A stretch of DNA of 64,000 nucleotides from Carnegiea gigantea (GCA_029747015.1 JAKOGI010000364.1:122501-186500), one strand, 5' to 3'; positions 21,873 to 33,835 are shown, counted from the stretch's first letter. The notes: generated by a model from the letters alone, not told the origin. Program-made: numbers and translations.

Positions 21873-24800
21873 TTAAGTGCACTGGGATTCACTTGAGATG
21901 AGAGATGACATCATAACGGACCTTTTCCTTATGAGGCCCTTGACGAACATGAAAAGGGACCGGGATAGAAAGATCCTTCTTAGACTCCTTAGTTGGTTGT
22001 CTGTTCTTATCGGTGCCTTTGCTATTTGAGCTTGAGGAGCTATTTCCTCTTCACCTTTTTTTTCTAGCATTTGCCAAAGTTATATTTTTGGTGTTGTTTC
22101 CTCCTTCTCTTTTCCCACTAATTCTGATGGCTGGAGTGGGTGATCGAAATGAAGATTTTCTTGGTCCACTTCTTGAGTGGTATTTGTGGGCTTCGCATTC
22201 ACTTTTTCCCACTCATCGACACATAAACCAAACAACCTTTGGTACTTCTCCTTCTATGGGATGATCATCTGAGAAGTCACTGCTGAAAAAACCTTAAGGG
22301 ATGTACTTACCTAAAGTGAAAGGGATCTTAATCGGCGGCACGTACTCCTCTTCAAAATTTATCTCCGCCTTCTTTTTGTACCTTAATTTCTTCTTCTTGT
22401 TTTTCTTTTGTGGTAGCTTCTGTCCTCTCATTTTCACTCCTAGTAACTGGGAAGCTCGAGCCACTCCTTACCATAGTATCCTCCTGCTAAAATAGGGTTG
22501 CTACCAAAACCATTGTTATCTTCGTCTTCTAATGTTACCCATGCCTCTAGACTTGTGTCTAGGTAGAAATCATCTAAGGTTGGTACTCCTGGTGAAGGGT
22601 TAGGAATATCTAGATATGCCTAACTATTGCAACATCATCGTCAGTAATGAATTTGATGGGGACTGCATGAGGTGGTAATGACACTGTTGGGATCTCCTCA
22701 TTAGTTTCTGAGGATAATGGGTAAGAGTTACCCTTCTGTTCCTTCGTTTAAGTTGTATTTGATGATGCTATGAGCCCTTTGGATGGAGCTCTTTCTATCT
22801 CGATTTCTTCCTTGCTGATCATGTCTTCAATTTTGTCTTTGAGGACATAATAATCGTTTATGGGGTGACTAACGATCCAATGGTACGGGCAATACCTAGG
22901 ATCATTTGTCTTGTTAACTTCGGCAGGTCACTTTGGTTTTGTAAGGCTGATGACTTTTGCAGCCATTAACTCATCGAAGATCCCTTTTCTTTCCTTTCCT
23001 GAAGAGTGCGTCATCGGCCTTCCTCTTTTTCCTTGCCTTTACCATTTTTGTTGAAATTTCCACTGTTGGTTAACTTTAGGCTTGTTCTGACAAAGGTGGC
23101 CATTGACTCTCCCTTCTTGGTTGTGCTTTTAATTTCTTCCCTCTTAGGTTGTATACTTTTTTGATGGCCAGGTTGTCTTTCCACATTGCATTACTTACCT
23201 TAGACATGAGGACGTCAAAGTTTTAGGGCTCAGCTGTGCCAACGTATGTAGCAATTTGAGGATCCTAGTTGTTAGCACACATTTAAACCACTGATTACTC
23301 GCTTAAGTTTTCTAGGCATTGCAAGCTTAGGCTCCTCCAGTTTGTGATGAAGTCGTTCACACTCTCGTTTAGCGTTTGGCGTGTGTCAGTGAGGTCTATT
23401 ATGGAGACCTTCCTTTTTGAGCTCATGAATTGAGCCAAGAATGCCCTTTAAAGGTCATCCCAAGTATGTATTGGCCTAGGCTGAAGCTAGGTATACCATG
23501 TAAAAGCTACCCCTTTGAGGGACTGTATGAATTGCCTAATCAATAATGTGTCATTAAAGGCAATTTCACTACATGCTGAGTCAAAATGGGCCAAATGTTT
23601 TTGCATAGATCCATTTATACCATCGAACTTCTCAAAGCTTGGCTTCTGGTAACCTTTAGGGAAAGGATCCAAGTGATAATAACTTGGATACGGGTTCATG
23701 TATTCGAGCACCAGGGGATTCATGGATGTGTGGTGCTCCCTGATCCCTTGAGCGAGGTGATAACGGTGTTGCTACTGTCAGCCTCATTAGTTTTTTCACA
23801 CTCTCTGTTTTCAGGGTGAGTAACGAGTTTAACAATTTCGGCTTCCTTTTTTGCAAACTTCCTTTGTAACTCTTGCATTTTTTGCTCGAGGCTTGGAGTG
23901 CTGGTCACTAAGACTAGCATGTTGTCAACCTAATCATCCCCGATAATTTGGCCTTGTGGTATAATAGCTAATAACTCCTCTTCTTAGAAGAGGGTTCTAA
24001 GATCATAACATGCAAGACTTGTAACATTGTCTTGTTCCTGAAGTTAGTCCTTTCCTTGACTGAAGGTGGTGACCAAAGATTGTAAGTTCACTTTGGTATA
24101 TGTTAATGCTTTGGCCCTTGATCTTGTCATTTGGCCACTGTATACCTATGTTTGGAACTATTCTAAGGTGAAATCACTTTGACATTATGATCTAGGGGGC
24201 AAAATCCTTATACCTTTTGTGTGGCCTCGAGGAGGAGTAGCCTCCATGACTTGTAGAGGTCTTAGTACTATAGTCGGGGTGCTTGAGGCTGAAGGTTTGA
24301 CAAATTAAACCTTCGAAGTTTTAGATATTGTTCCCTCCTTTGAGTAGGAGGTCATCATTACCTTAGCTACGGGAATATCGATGGGGATAGTCCCAGTCAA
24401 AATCTACCTTGTAGAGTGAACTTGAGGGGCCTTTTTGACTCATGAGGTTCCTTCCCCAAATGGCTTATTAGGGTTTTTCAAGGTTTGGGTTTTTTGCTTA
24501 GGTTTGCCCCCTTCCCAGTGAATGTAAGGACCCAAGCCTGCCTTGAGGCTCGATTAAGGACCCGAGCTTGCTTTGGTCGGGTTGTTGCTCGGGTTACTAG
24601 TGCCTCCCTCATCAAGGTTTCCCTCCAAGATAGAACTTACTTGGGGCGGGGGCCTCGCTTCGGGTTACATGACATAATAACTGTTGAGAGCATGCCGTGG
24701 AGGAAGACCTCAGCTGAGAGGCCCTCCTCAAAGTTGTTTTAGCTTGCTCCAAGGCTGGTGAAGGGGCTAGCATAGATGTGCTTGACTTAGCACGACGCTT

Positions 24801-24959
24801 ATCACTTTTACCCTTCAAGTTATCCATCACTTTCTTTACAAGCAGCTTGTCGGCCTTAGGGTGGGGCCTACCTGCTCTTTCTGGGCCTTTAAGAGGTTCC
24901 ACTGAATTTGTAAATGGAAATTTAGCGAGGATTGATCGTGGTCCTATTGTGAAGACCAT
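21873..24959 (-). pseudogene. gag region of the Tat element (broken)
   Basis: Gag forms the particle. The first piece (24959-24612) starts 185 bases inside the primer-binding site and is basic and Ser/Lys-rich, as in Tat gag N-termini. The middle piece (23723-23487) has KPSFEKFDGINGSMQKHLAHF then LIRQFIQSLKGVAFTWY, the retrotransposon gag core. Further on, near 22840-22870, a HPINDYYVLKDKIEDMI-like block marks the gag C-terminal part before protease. Several frames must be joined, so it is inactive. No clear zinc knuckle was found. Confidence 0.68.
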
Positions 24960-25143
24960 TTGGATGTTCCTCTTCTATTAAGCATTCTGTGCTTGACTGC
25001 CAAAGTGACGAGAAATTGACTGTAACTTGCGGTGCGATTTTTGTGCAAAAATCACACGAAAACCAAAACAAAAGAAAGGGAAGGAAAAGAAAATAATAAA
25101 TATTAGTTAGCATAAACAAATCGGAGATGAAAAGGAAAACAGG

Positions 25144-25168
25144 GTCCAACCAAGCGTGCCAAAAATCA
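25144..25168 (-). other. Primer-binding site region of the Tat element
   Basis: On the minus strand the LTR end GGTCAACA is followed by TGATTTTTGGCACGCTTGG. A TTTTGGCACGC-type sequence is the usual primer-binding area of plant Tat/Athila-type elements. It marks the 5' edge of the internal region. Confidence 0.55.
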
Positions 25169-26450
25169 TGTTGACCTTAAATTTAATAAAAGTAAATGAT
25201 GTGCATAACACAACTTTCCAGCATACAAAAATGTATATTTGTTTATTTTGAGCATGACCCTATTCAAGAGGATACACCCCCTTAATTACGTTCCCTTATC
25301 AGGAGACCACTTTTTGATTCCGACTCATTCTGTTTTTATTTTCTTTCTTGGCTTCATTTTGCATTAATAAGACTTTATAAAATTTAGATCAACAATTATT
25401 ATGTTTTAAGTATCGAATCACCCATATCCAAAACTTAATTGCTTCAGATAGTGACCATATAAGCACCTTCTAGGAAGGCCACTATACGTTCACATTATTC
25501 ACGTGCAGATTAGGGAGCGGGTAATTTTATTTAATTTGGAATATAGGTTAGAGTTACTTTTGTTGTGAGCTGCCCACATACCTCTTTTATAGAGGATCAA
25601 CCCAACCATAGTTTTTTAAATAAATCTAAATTGATTTGTATTTTTTTTTTTTTTGGTTACGTTAATAATCATAATTTTATTTTATTTTATTTTTGAATTT
25701 AAACTGGATTAATAGTCCCGCAAATTTTTTCATTTGATTTTTTTCTACTTTAATGGCTAAGTTAACTTGTTTTCAGCTGTTTCACAACAAATTGTTTTAT
25801 TTTCTGACCTGGTCCTTCTCAGGGTTGGTCCATTTATTTTATTATATATTTTTTTAATGCGGATTGTACCCACAATTTAGTCATAAGCTTCATGCTTACT
25901 CTTGGCGACAAATCGATGCAGTTTGAAACCCAAAATATGTTTAGGCTTACATCATTGAGGGGGAAAATTTCGTGAGCTTGGTTGTATATTTGAACTAGGT
26001 TTGATCTATTTTGCCGTACTTATGATTTGAAAAAGATTCGAGTTTTTGAGAAGCTTGGTTTCTCATTTGTTTTTGTTATGTAACGTGTAACCAATGGTCA
26101 CAAAATTATAATTTTGGTCTTTTGTGAATGAGAGGGAGACAAATAAGGTTTTGTGGTCCACTTCATGGACTTGAAAATTTGAGGGAGTTGGTTTTCGCAT
26201 TGGGAGGCTTGGCTCTTTGGCATTCGATAGGTAGGGTGCAATCGAATTTAAAAAAGAAAAAAAAAACCTTAACTTTTTGTAAAGTGGGGGGTGTGGGCTT
26301 GGACCCATTTGACGACTTCGATTAGAATGAACTCATTTGTATCGAACTTCCTATGTATCCTTAATGGAATCAAGTCAACGTAGTTCTAGTGGGCATCAAT
26401 TAAGCAATTTAATTTAATATAATTGAAAATACACATGAAGCTTTTCTCAG
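25169..26450 (-). repeat. Probable 5' LTR of the Tat element (outer end not resolved)
   Basis: DNA beyond the primer-binding site should be the 5' LTR. It starts (plus order) TGTTGACCTTAAATT. At 25563-25610 the minus strand has a TTGATCCTCTATAAAAGAGGTATGTGGGCAGC block of the kind often seen in Tat LTRs near the transcription start; a TATAAAA lies inside it. A related block recurs at 16980-17020 after integrase. No second LTR copy could be matched by eye, so the outer edge is a guess. No gene is seen in 25169-26850. Confidence 0.35.
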
Positions 26451-26850
26451 ACCTATTTTTCATTTGTTAAACAGTAAACAACCCTGACAAATTCTCTTTG
26501 CCATTCCCCTTTTTCTTATTCATCATATAATTTTGTTATGGACCTTGATTCACTTCCTCCCCCCCTTTTTTAATGAAGGAGTAGTGTAATCCAACCCCTC
26601 CTAGAACATTCTTTTAGGGCTTTTTTAAAGAAAAAAATTCAACCCAAACATTGGTATTGTTGTGAGATAAATTGACACCCTAATTTTTTTAGCCAGAGTA
26701 TCAAATAAAATAATTTTTTTTGTCAGACTTAATATTCTTTATGACTCATGCAAATTTTTACCGCATCTTTTGTTTATTTTATTTATTTGTATTTAAATCC
26801 CAATCAGATTTTTGAATTTAACAAATAAATCATTACATACTCAAGCTCAA
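26450..26850. other. AT-rich intergenic DNA, nothing recognised
   Basis: Low-complexity AT-rich sequence with no conserved frame, RNA gene or clear repeat end. Confidence 0.5.
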
Positions 26851-27206
26851 GGGCGTGTTCTATAAAATTAGCTGTTTTAGTAATTGTCAGCTGGTTTACC
26901 GGCTGTTAGCAGTTTTACTAGTGATTTGTTCTGACCAATTAGTGGTTATTAGCTAGTTGTTCAACTAGAGATTTGAAATAAATGCGTTTGATAAATGTAA
27001 CTGTTGAAATAGTAAATTATGTAAAATGACTAAAAAGGACACAGTAAATTATGGTTTTTAGTAAATGGAAAGAAGAATTTTGTAATTTGTAATGCAACTA
27101 CTGGGTAGAAGTTCTTAAAAGCTACTTTTATCAGCTTTTGAAAAACACTATATAAACCTCTAACAACTATTTCATCCACTACTTTACCGAACACTTTTAC
27201 AACATT
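26851..27206. mobile_element. Possible MITE (about 350 bp)
   Basis: The ends are loosely inverted: GTGTTCTATAAA on the left and, on the reverse strand of the right end, GTGTTCGGTAAA. The left part has an internal SCAGCTGG-like palindrome, and a TATATAAAC lies near the right. No clear TSD was found. It directly abuts repeat copy C. Confidence 0.35.
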
Positions 27207-28370
27207 GTAGCATCCTAGGGATTAAATGGAAAAATATCCTTTGATGAACTTATTTGATTTACAATCCTTAGCTTAGTAGCCGGGATGTATCCTCCAATAG
27301 CCGTTTTTCATTGTCAAGATTAATTGTGCAATTTCGTGTAAATTTTTTGATTATGCATTCTCAAATCAATGTGCACTTTGTTTTAAAACATTAGAATTAG
27401 TTTGGGATAATTCCTAGTGTTATGTGAAAATAAAGCTTTTGGAAGCCAAGAAAATTTGGCAGGTAGGAGGATTATCTCAGCTTTTTTCTTGGATCTGGAG
27501 TAAAAATCATGATATTATGACGAAGTTTTAACACACTTATGGAGGCCTCTAAAACTAGGTTTTATTAGACTTAAAAGTTAACTAACTCCACTGCATCCAC
27601 ATAAAGGATCCTCGATAGTCGATAATTTAATTTGATCTCCGCAAACTAAATAGTTTGGTCTCTAATCAATGCACGCATAATCCAAGGAAGGAGTTCTCCT
27701 TTATAATTAAGCTCCATTGTTTGTGTCTTCCATCTTAGTGATTATTCCAGTGTTTATATTCGACTATCTTCAATCAACATATATTAAAATTTTAGATAAG
27801 ATTGAAGACCTAAACATATTCGCGAGACTTCCTTTTTTTTTAAAAAAAAAAAAAGAGAAAGTTTACACACAGTGAGCGCACTACTTCGAATATATATTAA
27901 TAATACTCCAATTTTAATGGTTTATTTTTTAGAATTTTTGGATGCCAACGATATGAATTATTCAGAGTTTGGATGCCAATAATTTTATATGAAAAAATAG
28001 CTCCAAATAGCATGAGCTCTTTGAGGCATTTATTTTCAATAATATACAAATAACTGTATATTATACTTTTCATGCAATGTATGCGACTTAAATTTTATAT
28101 GTTTGAGTTATTTTAAGGGTAATATCATTTGCAATTACTGAAAAAATACAATCTATAATCTCCCTCGTAATATCGAAAATAAGTACATTAAAAAGTAAGG
28201 CTGTTCAAAGTTATTCCCTAAGTCAGATATGAAATTCCAAAACCCTCGTAAGTCTTATTATTGGGTCTAAAAACCATACTTTTCATCATCATTCAACTTA
28301 TACCTGTGCCAAGAAACAATTTAAGGATCTTCCAATGAATACCTTTTTCTTGGAAAAAAGTTACAAGTAA
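27207..28370. repeat. Dispersed repeat of unknown type, copy C (left part)
   Basis: 27207-27420 matches copy A near 54090-54290 and copy B near 62745-62950. 28030-28370 matches 54640-54960 and 63370-63610. The stretch between (27430-28030) differs from A and B. No protein domain is seen. The right part of the repeat resumes at about 32766, after nested elements. Confidence 0.6.
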
Positions 28371-28432
28371 GCACCAAGGTCTAGTGGTAGAATAGTACCC
28401 TGCCATGGTATAGACTCGGCTTTGATTGATGA
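28371..28432 (+). pseudogene. tRNA-Gly (GCC anticodon) remnant
   Basis: The sequence GCACCAAGGTCTAGTGGTAG followed by AATAGTACCCTGCCATGGTA closely follows a plant tRNA-Gly(GCC): acceptor strand, D-arm with the A-box-like GGTCTAGTGGTAG, and anticodon loop CTGCCAT with GCC. From about 28415 the T-arm and 3' acceptor strand are degraded (CGGCTTTGATTGATG instead of a paired T-arm), and a Copia LTR begins a few bases on. It is absent from repeat copies A and B at the same place. It is either a tRNA pseudogene or the head of a tRNA-derived SINE. Confidence 0.65.
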
Positions 28433-28437
28433 ATATT

Positions 28438-28622
28438 TGATAACATAGATATATTGTCATATTTTATTTTTGGTATTCTTGTTGCTTGTTACCTAACATG
28501 GGAATAGGGTTTGTGGTTTGCCGTGGACTCTTGTATATATACATATCATGTTGTAATGTCACGAAGGTGAAGGAGAAGATTTTAGCCGCCATTGTTTGCT
28601 CAATTTCCTCTTCAGCTCAACA
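28438..28622 (+). repeat. 5' LTR of Copia element 1 (about 185 bp)
   Basis: The sequence runs from TGATAACATAG to CAGCTCAACA and is followed at once by a primer-binding site. It contains a TATATATA stretch at 28532-28540. The left edge is inferred from the TG start, since no second copy is present to confirm it. Confidence 0.5.
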
Positions 28623-28640
28623 TGATATCAGAGCACTGAT
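28623..28640 (+). other. Primer-binding site of Copia element 1
   Basis: TGATATCAGAGCACTGAT, the standard Met-tRNA-type site of plant Copia elements (consensus TGGTATCAGAGC) with one change. Confidence 0.75.
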
Positions 28641-28683
28641 CCTAACCACAAGAACCTAAATCACATCAAGATTGAACATAATC

Positions 28684-29660
28684 ATGGGTGACAAGAAATC
28701 CCAAGGATTTGTGATTAATCAATCACCTTACCACCTTCACCCATCAGATGCACCTGGTGCGACAATCACAGCAATTAGGTTCGATGGCCAAAACTTTGAG
28801 TTATAGGAAAAGGCCGTAAAAATGTCATTGACAGCAAAGAACAAAATTGCCTTCATTAATGGAATGATTACTAAACCAGATACGAACCAAGGAGCATCTC
28901 CTGTTGAAGTGAACGCTTGGGTAATCGTAAATTCCATGATCACTACATGGATATTAAATGTCATTGATCCAAAGCTTCATGCCAGTATTGCATACGCAGA
29001 CTCCACTCATGCAATCTGGGACAATATATAAAAGAGGTACTCCATTCCGAACATTCCAAAAATTCATCACTTGAAGGCCGAGATTGCATCGTGTAAACAA
29101 GGTAATCTCGAGCACGTGGAATTCTTTAGCAAACTTAATGGGTCTTTGGAACAAACTTGGAAGTTATGTCAAGAACTAGACTTATACCTGTAAAGTAGCT
29201 GAAAAATATGCAGAGATGGCTGAAGATGACAAGGTCCATCAGTTTTTGATAGGCCTAGATGATGATGCCTACTCCAATGTTCGGTCCCAGATTCTAGCTC
29301 TAAACCCTCTTCCAACACTTGATAAAATATTCAGCATGGTTCAACAGGACGAGAATCGCAAGAAGGTAATGTATGGGTGTGACCACAGATAGGAGAACGC
29401 AGTAGCATTTGCTGTCTTGTACATTGCCAAAGAAGCCCAGTATGGTGGAGACAGGGTCAGCTGCAAACATTATGGGAAACCCGGTCACGAGGGGACAAAC
29501 TATTGGGAGTTGATCAGTTACCTGGTTAGCTGGAGTACTAGAGGAGGACGCAATAGTAGAGGCCGAGGAGCAAGGAAGCTATTCTGCGAAGGAACAAACA
29601 AATGTTGTTCAAGTGCAAGAAGGCAGCGCGATGACTGGTAATGTTGAAGAGTACCGAGCC
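28684..29660 (+). pseudogene. gag of Copia element 1
   Basis: The frame from ATG 28684 has the Copia gag start: SPYHLHPSDAPGA, FDGQNFEL (then a stop where Trp is expected), KNKIAFINGMITKP and THAIWDNI. Past a stop at 29029 it runs through KIHHLKAEIASCKQG, and further on FLIGLDDDAYSNVRSQIL near 29250. The zinc knuckle near 29459 reads CKHYGKPGHEGTNYW, where two of the Cys ligands are Tyr (TGT-type to TAT changes). At least one frameshift lies between 29150 and 29420. Confidence 0.72.
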
Positions 29661-30041
29661 ACTTTGTCCAGAATCACAGATGATCAGGTACAAAAATTAT
29701 TGAGTTCAATCGAGACCCCAAAGGACAATCAGGAATGCCTCTCAGGTAAGTGTGATTGGCTCTTAGATAGCGGTGCTTCATATCACATGACTAGAAACTT
29801 GAAATTGCTATCTAACGTGAGTAATATATCACCTATTCCAGTTGGGATGTTGAATGGGGCAATAGCTCTTGCTAGCAAACGGGGACGAGTGAGGCTTAGT
29901 GATAAATTGATGTTGAGTGATGTACTTCACATACACAATTTAAATTGTAATTTAATATCAATTGCACAAATTATCGAGGATCTTAGTTGCATTGTAACAT
30001 TTAGTAGCAAACTATGTGTGACCTTACTACGAAGATGTTGA
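29661..30041 (+). pseudogene. Aspartic protease of Copia element 1
   Basis: The frame open across this stretch holds CDWLLDSGASYHM near 29752-29790, with the catalytic D-S-G intact. It continues to VLHIHNLNCNLISIAQI, the usual Copia protease end. It ends at a stop at 30041, where the frame shifts. Confidence 0.75.
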
Positions 30042-31307
30042 TTGGATCGGGTGAGCAGAGAAGGGGGGTTTGTTTTTACAAGGAAGGATCAACGGCAGAA
30101 ATTCAAGCCAACAAGGTTGTCTCCCAGGATCTTTGGCACAGAAGGTTGGGGCATCCATCAAATCAGGCATTATTCAACCTATCTAGCGTTATTTCAGGAC
30201 TTAACAGTAGTAGTACTCAAAAAGATTTGTGTGATATGTTTGAGAGCAAAGCAAACTCCATTATCTTTTAGCATTAGTGAAAATAAAGCCTTGAAGCATT
30301 TTGATCTCATTTATTGCGATATACGGTGTGCCTACCATGTTAAGTCTCTTTGTGGTGCTAGTTACTTTCTAATTGTTTTGGATGATGCTAGTCGTTGTGT
30401 TTGGCTGTATCTTATGAGGGATAAAAGTGAAGCCTCCCAAATTAGGAAAGATTTTTGTGCAATGTTCCAAACACAATCCAAAACCAAAGTAAGGACCATT
30501 AGAAGTGACAATGGGTGTGAATTTGTCTTGGGGTCAATGAAGAAATTTTATAGGGAACAAGGAATAATTCATGAAACTAGTTGTGTGGATACTCCACAAC
30601 AAAATGAAAGGGTTGAGAGAAAACATCGCCATGCATTGAATGTAGCTAGAGCCTTTCGTTTTAAATCACATCTTCCACTTGAATTTTGGGGAGAGTGTGT
30701 GTTAGCAGTAGCCCACTTGATCAATAGGACTTCTACTCGAGTACTCTATGGTAAGACACCTTATGAAGCCTTGTTTTGAACTAAACCTTCCTATTATCAT
30801 ATTAGGGTTTTTGGATGCTTATGCTATGCATATAACTTGCAAAGGAAATAGGATAAGTTTGGGTCATGTAGTCGATGATGCATTTTTATAGGGTATCCAT
30901 ATGGTAAAAAAGGTTGGGAGGTATAAGATATTGAACCCAGTGATGTTTTTGTTAGTAGGGATGTAATATTTCATGAGGTAACTACCCTTATGCAAGTATG
31001 AATCAAACGGAAGCATGTGAAGTGGATGATTTTCAGCAAAATCTAGGTAAATATTGTGAGGAACTTGATGAAAGCAAGCATCCAAGTCAGGTGACCCCAG
31101 CACATGAAGAACACAGCCCAGCCCACAAAATGAAGGATCAAATTGTTTGAATCATGAGGAACCCACGATAGCAAGGGGTGGAGGAAATGGTGCTGCTGAT
31201 TCTAGTGGGCCAGCAATTGGAGAAAGTGGCCTAGTCTCTGAAGTGAATAAGGAAGTAATTATGGGAGGCCCAGCAGCAAGGGGAGAGGCCCAAACGCTGG
31301 TACAGTA
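30042..31307 (+). pseudogene. Integrase of Copia element 1
   Basis: The GAG-pre-integrase block DLWHRRLGHPSNQALF is read at about 30129-30176 in one frame. The core is in another (30042-30779): FDLIYCDIRCAY (first Asp), IRSDNGCEF (second Asp) and QQNERVERKHRHALN (Glu). The D-D-E triad is therefore still present, unlike in Copia element 2. From 30780 to 31307 the FGCLCYAYN and CIFIGYPYGKKGWEV blocks can be read between stops. Confidence 0.75.
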
Positions 31308-32507
31308 ATGCAAGAAACTGAAAAATGGGCCCGTAAGGCACCAAAGCATTCACAAGATTATATTTGCTATACAACAAGGCCTACAAGCCCCTCTTCAAGC
31401 ACAAGCCCAATTCAAAATGTATCTTCAGGTAAACCGTATCCCATAGCTAACTATGTTACATGCTATAATTTTTCTAACGTGCATAGATATTATTTGGCTT
31501 CCATTTCAAAAATTGTGGAACCCAGGTTCTTTCATGAAGCTATCAAGGATCCAAAGTGGCGAGAACCTATGGCAAAGGAAATAGAAGCTTTGGAGCATAA
31601 TCAAATTTGGTAAATTATTGATCTGCCCCCAGGATGAAAGCCCATTAACTACAAATGGGTATATAAAGTGAAGTACAACTCTAAAGGGAGTACTGAGAGG
31701 TATAAGGCCCGTCTATTAATATAAGGGGACAAGCAGAGAGAAGGTTTTGATTATATTGCGACTTTTTCTCCAGTTGCTAAGATGGCTTATGTGAGATGCT
31801 TTCTCTCAGTTGCTGCTGCAAGAGGATGGGAGCTACACCAAATGGATGTTAATAATGCCTTCCTACATGGAGATTTAGAAGAAGAAATCTGCATGACTTT
31901 ACCTCCAGGTTTCAAGACCTCAAGTTCTAATAAAGTGTGTCGACTTCGGAAGTCTTTTTATGCATTGAAGCAAGCTCTGCGGCAATGGTTTGCTAAACTA
32001 TCGTCTAAACTTCTTCAGTATGGATTCATTCGGTCCTATACGGATTATTCCCTATTCACTTACAAAAAGGGAGACAAATTCATGGCTTCACTTGTTTATG
32101 TTGATGATTTAGTACTGACCTGAAATGATAGAGACCGGTCTGCTCAATTTAAATCTTATCTTCACAACTGCTTCCGTATCAAAGATTTGGGACAACTTAA
32201 GTATTTTTTGGGTATTGAAGTGGCCCAAAATGCCAAGGGCCTATTTTTAAGTCAAAGGAAGTATGCACTTGAAATTTTTGAAGAATGTGGCCTGCCTGGT
32301 GCTAAATCGGTTAAGTTTCCTATGGAAACAAATCATAAGTTAGGATTGGCATCACCGAAGCTCCTGCGTGATCCTACCCAGTACGGCGGTCTTGTAGAAA
32401 GACTCATTTATTTGACTCTTACTAGGCCTGAGTTGAGTTACTCAGTGCATGTGCTATCTCAATTTATGCAGGCACCTAGAGAAGATAACATGGAAGCCGG
32501 AATTTAA
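31308..32507 (+). pseudogene. Reverse transcriptase of Copia element 1
   Basis: An open piece (31308-31613) leads into the RT start, FHEAIKDPKWREPMAKEIEA. After short stops come the blocks [19 protein letters not shown] (first Asp), [11 protein letters not shown] and [11 protein letters not shown] near 32088-32120, with YVDD intact. A stop follows, then LKYFLGIEVA and ERLIYLTLTRPELSY. The sequence ends after QFMQAPREDNMEAG at 32507, so RNase H is missing. Confidence 0.78.
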
Positions 32508-32761
32508 CATAGTATCAGAGCAGGTGCTCGATCTTGATTTGCCATCGTCCCCGTTTGATTAAAATTGTGTGCACGTGTTGGGTCTTGCTAGTAGCCCACA
32601 CGTGAAGGGGCGTGTTGGAATGTAAAAGTGGAGTTTGTCCCACATTGATAAAATTGAAGGGTTTGAGCATATATATAAGCTTGTGAGTTACTCCATCCAT
32701 TACCAATTGGCTTTAGGTTGAAACCTTATTTGAGATTGTATACATGACTCGTTCGTTGACA
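32505..32761 (+). mobile_element. TRIM-like non-coding LTR retroelement fragment
   Basis: A primer-binding site (TAGTATCAGAGCAGGT, 32510-32525) is followed by about 85 bases without coding capacity, a purine-rich GTGAAGGGGCG (32602-32612), and then an LTR-like start TGTTGGAATGTAAAAG at 32613 running to about TTGACA at 32761. An LTR end (TTTAACA) directly precedes the primer-binding site, but the 5' LTR is missing. PBS, tiny spacer, PPT and LTR is the layout of terminal-repeat retrotransposons in miniature. It is fused directly to the cut RT of Copia element 1. Confidence 0.6.
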
Positions 32762-32765
32762 AAGC

Positions 32766-33835
32766 CCAACTAATATAAAATTTTACAATATTGGGCCATT
32801 GTGGCAGAACAGGGTCTGCAAGTATTGCCTGACTCTTCACGGGCTAACAGTGGAGTGCACCTGAGCTTCCCTTTTTATACATATTGCCTAGTTACTTTCT
32901 TGGTTTGCCCGCAACCTCACTCCAGTTGAGGTTAGCTGGTGTGAGTCAACTTATTTTATGAGCAATGCCTGCAATTTTATAAAAATAATTATGGTAAATA
33001 AGTTTGCGCCATTCTAAATTGGAATTATGCCCCATTGCCTCCATTCAATTCAAATTAGGCTCAGTCAATATATTTTATAAATGATCCTCATAATTTTTCA
33101 AGAAGAAATTTGGTGAATTAGTTTGAATCACTCCAATTTAAGTTACTCTTCACAACAGTGGGCCATCTTCCCTAAGGTTATCACTTATATTCTTTATGAA
33201 TCAAACTAAATTGAAGTGACTGAATTAAAACTCGTCTATTTTTTTGAGAAAGTTCGATGATGAGTTAAATGAAAAAAAAAATGCATACTATTATATATTG
33301 AAAATATAATAAAAATCTCAATTTGTGACTTTGAGTCTTTGAGGTAATTGAAATGACTCCCACATAAACTATTAAAATGTTTAAAATTATTCGAACTATG
33401 GATTAGTGATCACCTAAATAATGAGGGCATGTTTTTCCAACTTATCATAAGTAACCTATTACTCATTAGTGCTAATGAATTTTGAGTAGTACTAATGGGT
33501 GACGGCCAATGCTGGTGAGTATTGGCCAATGCTTATGAGTGCTGATCAAGGCTAAAGTTGTAGCTCAAAAGCATGATTAAGTGCTGACAAGTACTGATCA
33601 GTGCTGATCAATGATGAATTCTGATGATAATTATTTATAAGATGAACATAACAAGCCGAGTTTCCAAATAAATAACAAAAACACCTGAAAATTTACAGGT
33701 GTACATTATCGGCTCTCAACTCAAGTTGTTGGATCCCTGTAATTATTAGAATATTAACTGCTAGTTTTTGGAACTGCTACTACGCATGGAAGAGTTTGGT
33801 ACCATTTTTTTCAATTTTTAATTATTTTTAGAAAT
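32766..33835. repeat. Dispersed repeat of unknown type, copy C (right part)
   Basis: 33040-33115 matches copy B at 63924-63990 (a GGCTCAGTCAATATATTTTATAAA block). 33205-33600 matches copy A at 54958-55360. A GGGCTAACAGTGGAGTGCAC-like line near 32850 has a counterpart near 63710. No coding potential. Confidence 0.6.

Larger units (their letters stand above)
12884..25168 (-). mobile_element. Tat-lineage Ty3/Gypsy retrotransposon, internal region
   Basis: Domain order on the minus strand from high to low coordinates is gag (about 24959-21900), protease (21543-21062), RT (20278-19415), RNase H (18953-18305) and integrase (about 18300-16971). An antisense ORF occupies 13000-16667. The order, the VMPF-type RT with its NAGATYQR-like motif, the YFDGAARS-type RNase H and the large extra ORF between integrase and the 3' end all fit the plant Tat/Retand/Ogre group. 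Frameshifts and stops make it inactive. Two MITEs (13546-13789 and 14550-15150) are nested in it. Confidence 0.8.
28438..32507 (+). mobile_element. Decayed Ty1/Copia element 1, lacking RNase H and 3' LTR
   Basis: A short 5' LTR (about 28438-28622), primer-binding site, gag, protease, integrase and RT follow in Copia order on the plus strand. The copy stops inside the pol region just after the RT block LSQFMQAPRED. The following DNA (32508 on) is a different retroelement piece. It is disabled by frameshifts and many stops. Confidence 0.8.

Noticed and set aside
23586..23819. Plus-strand frames opposite the Tat gag
   Set aside because: They are the reverse strand of gag coding sequence and carry no motif.
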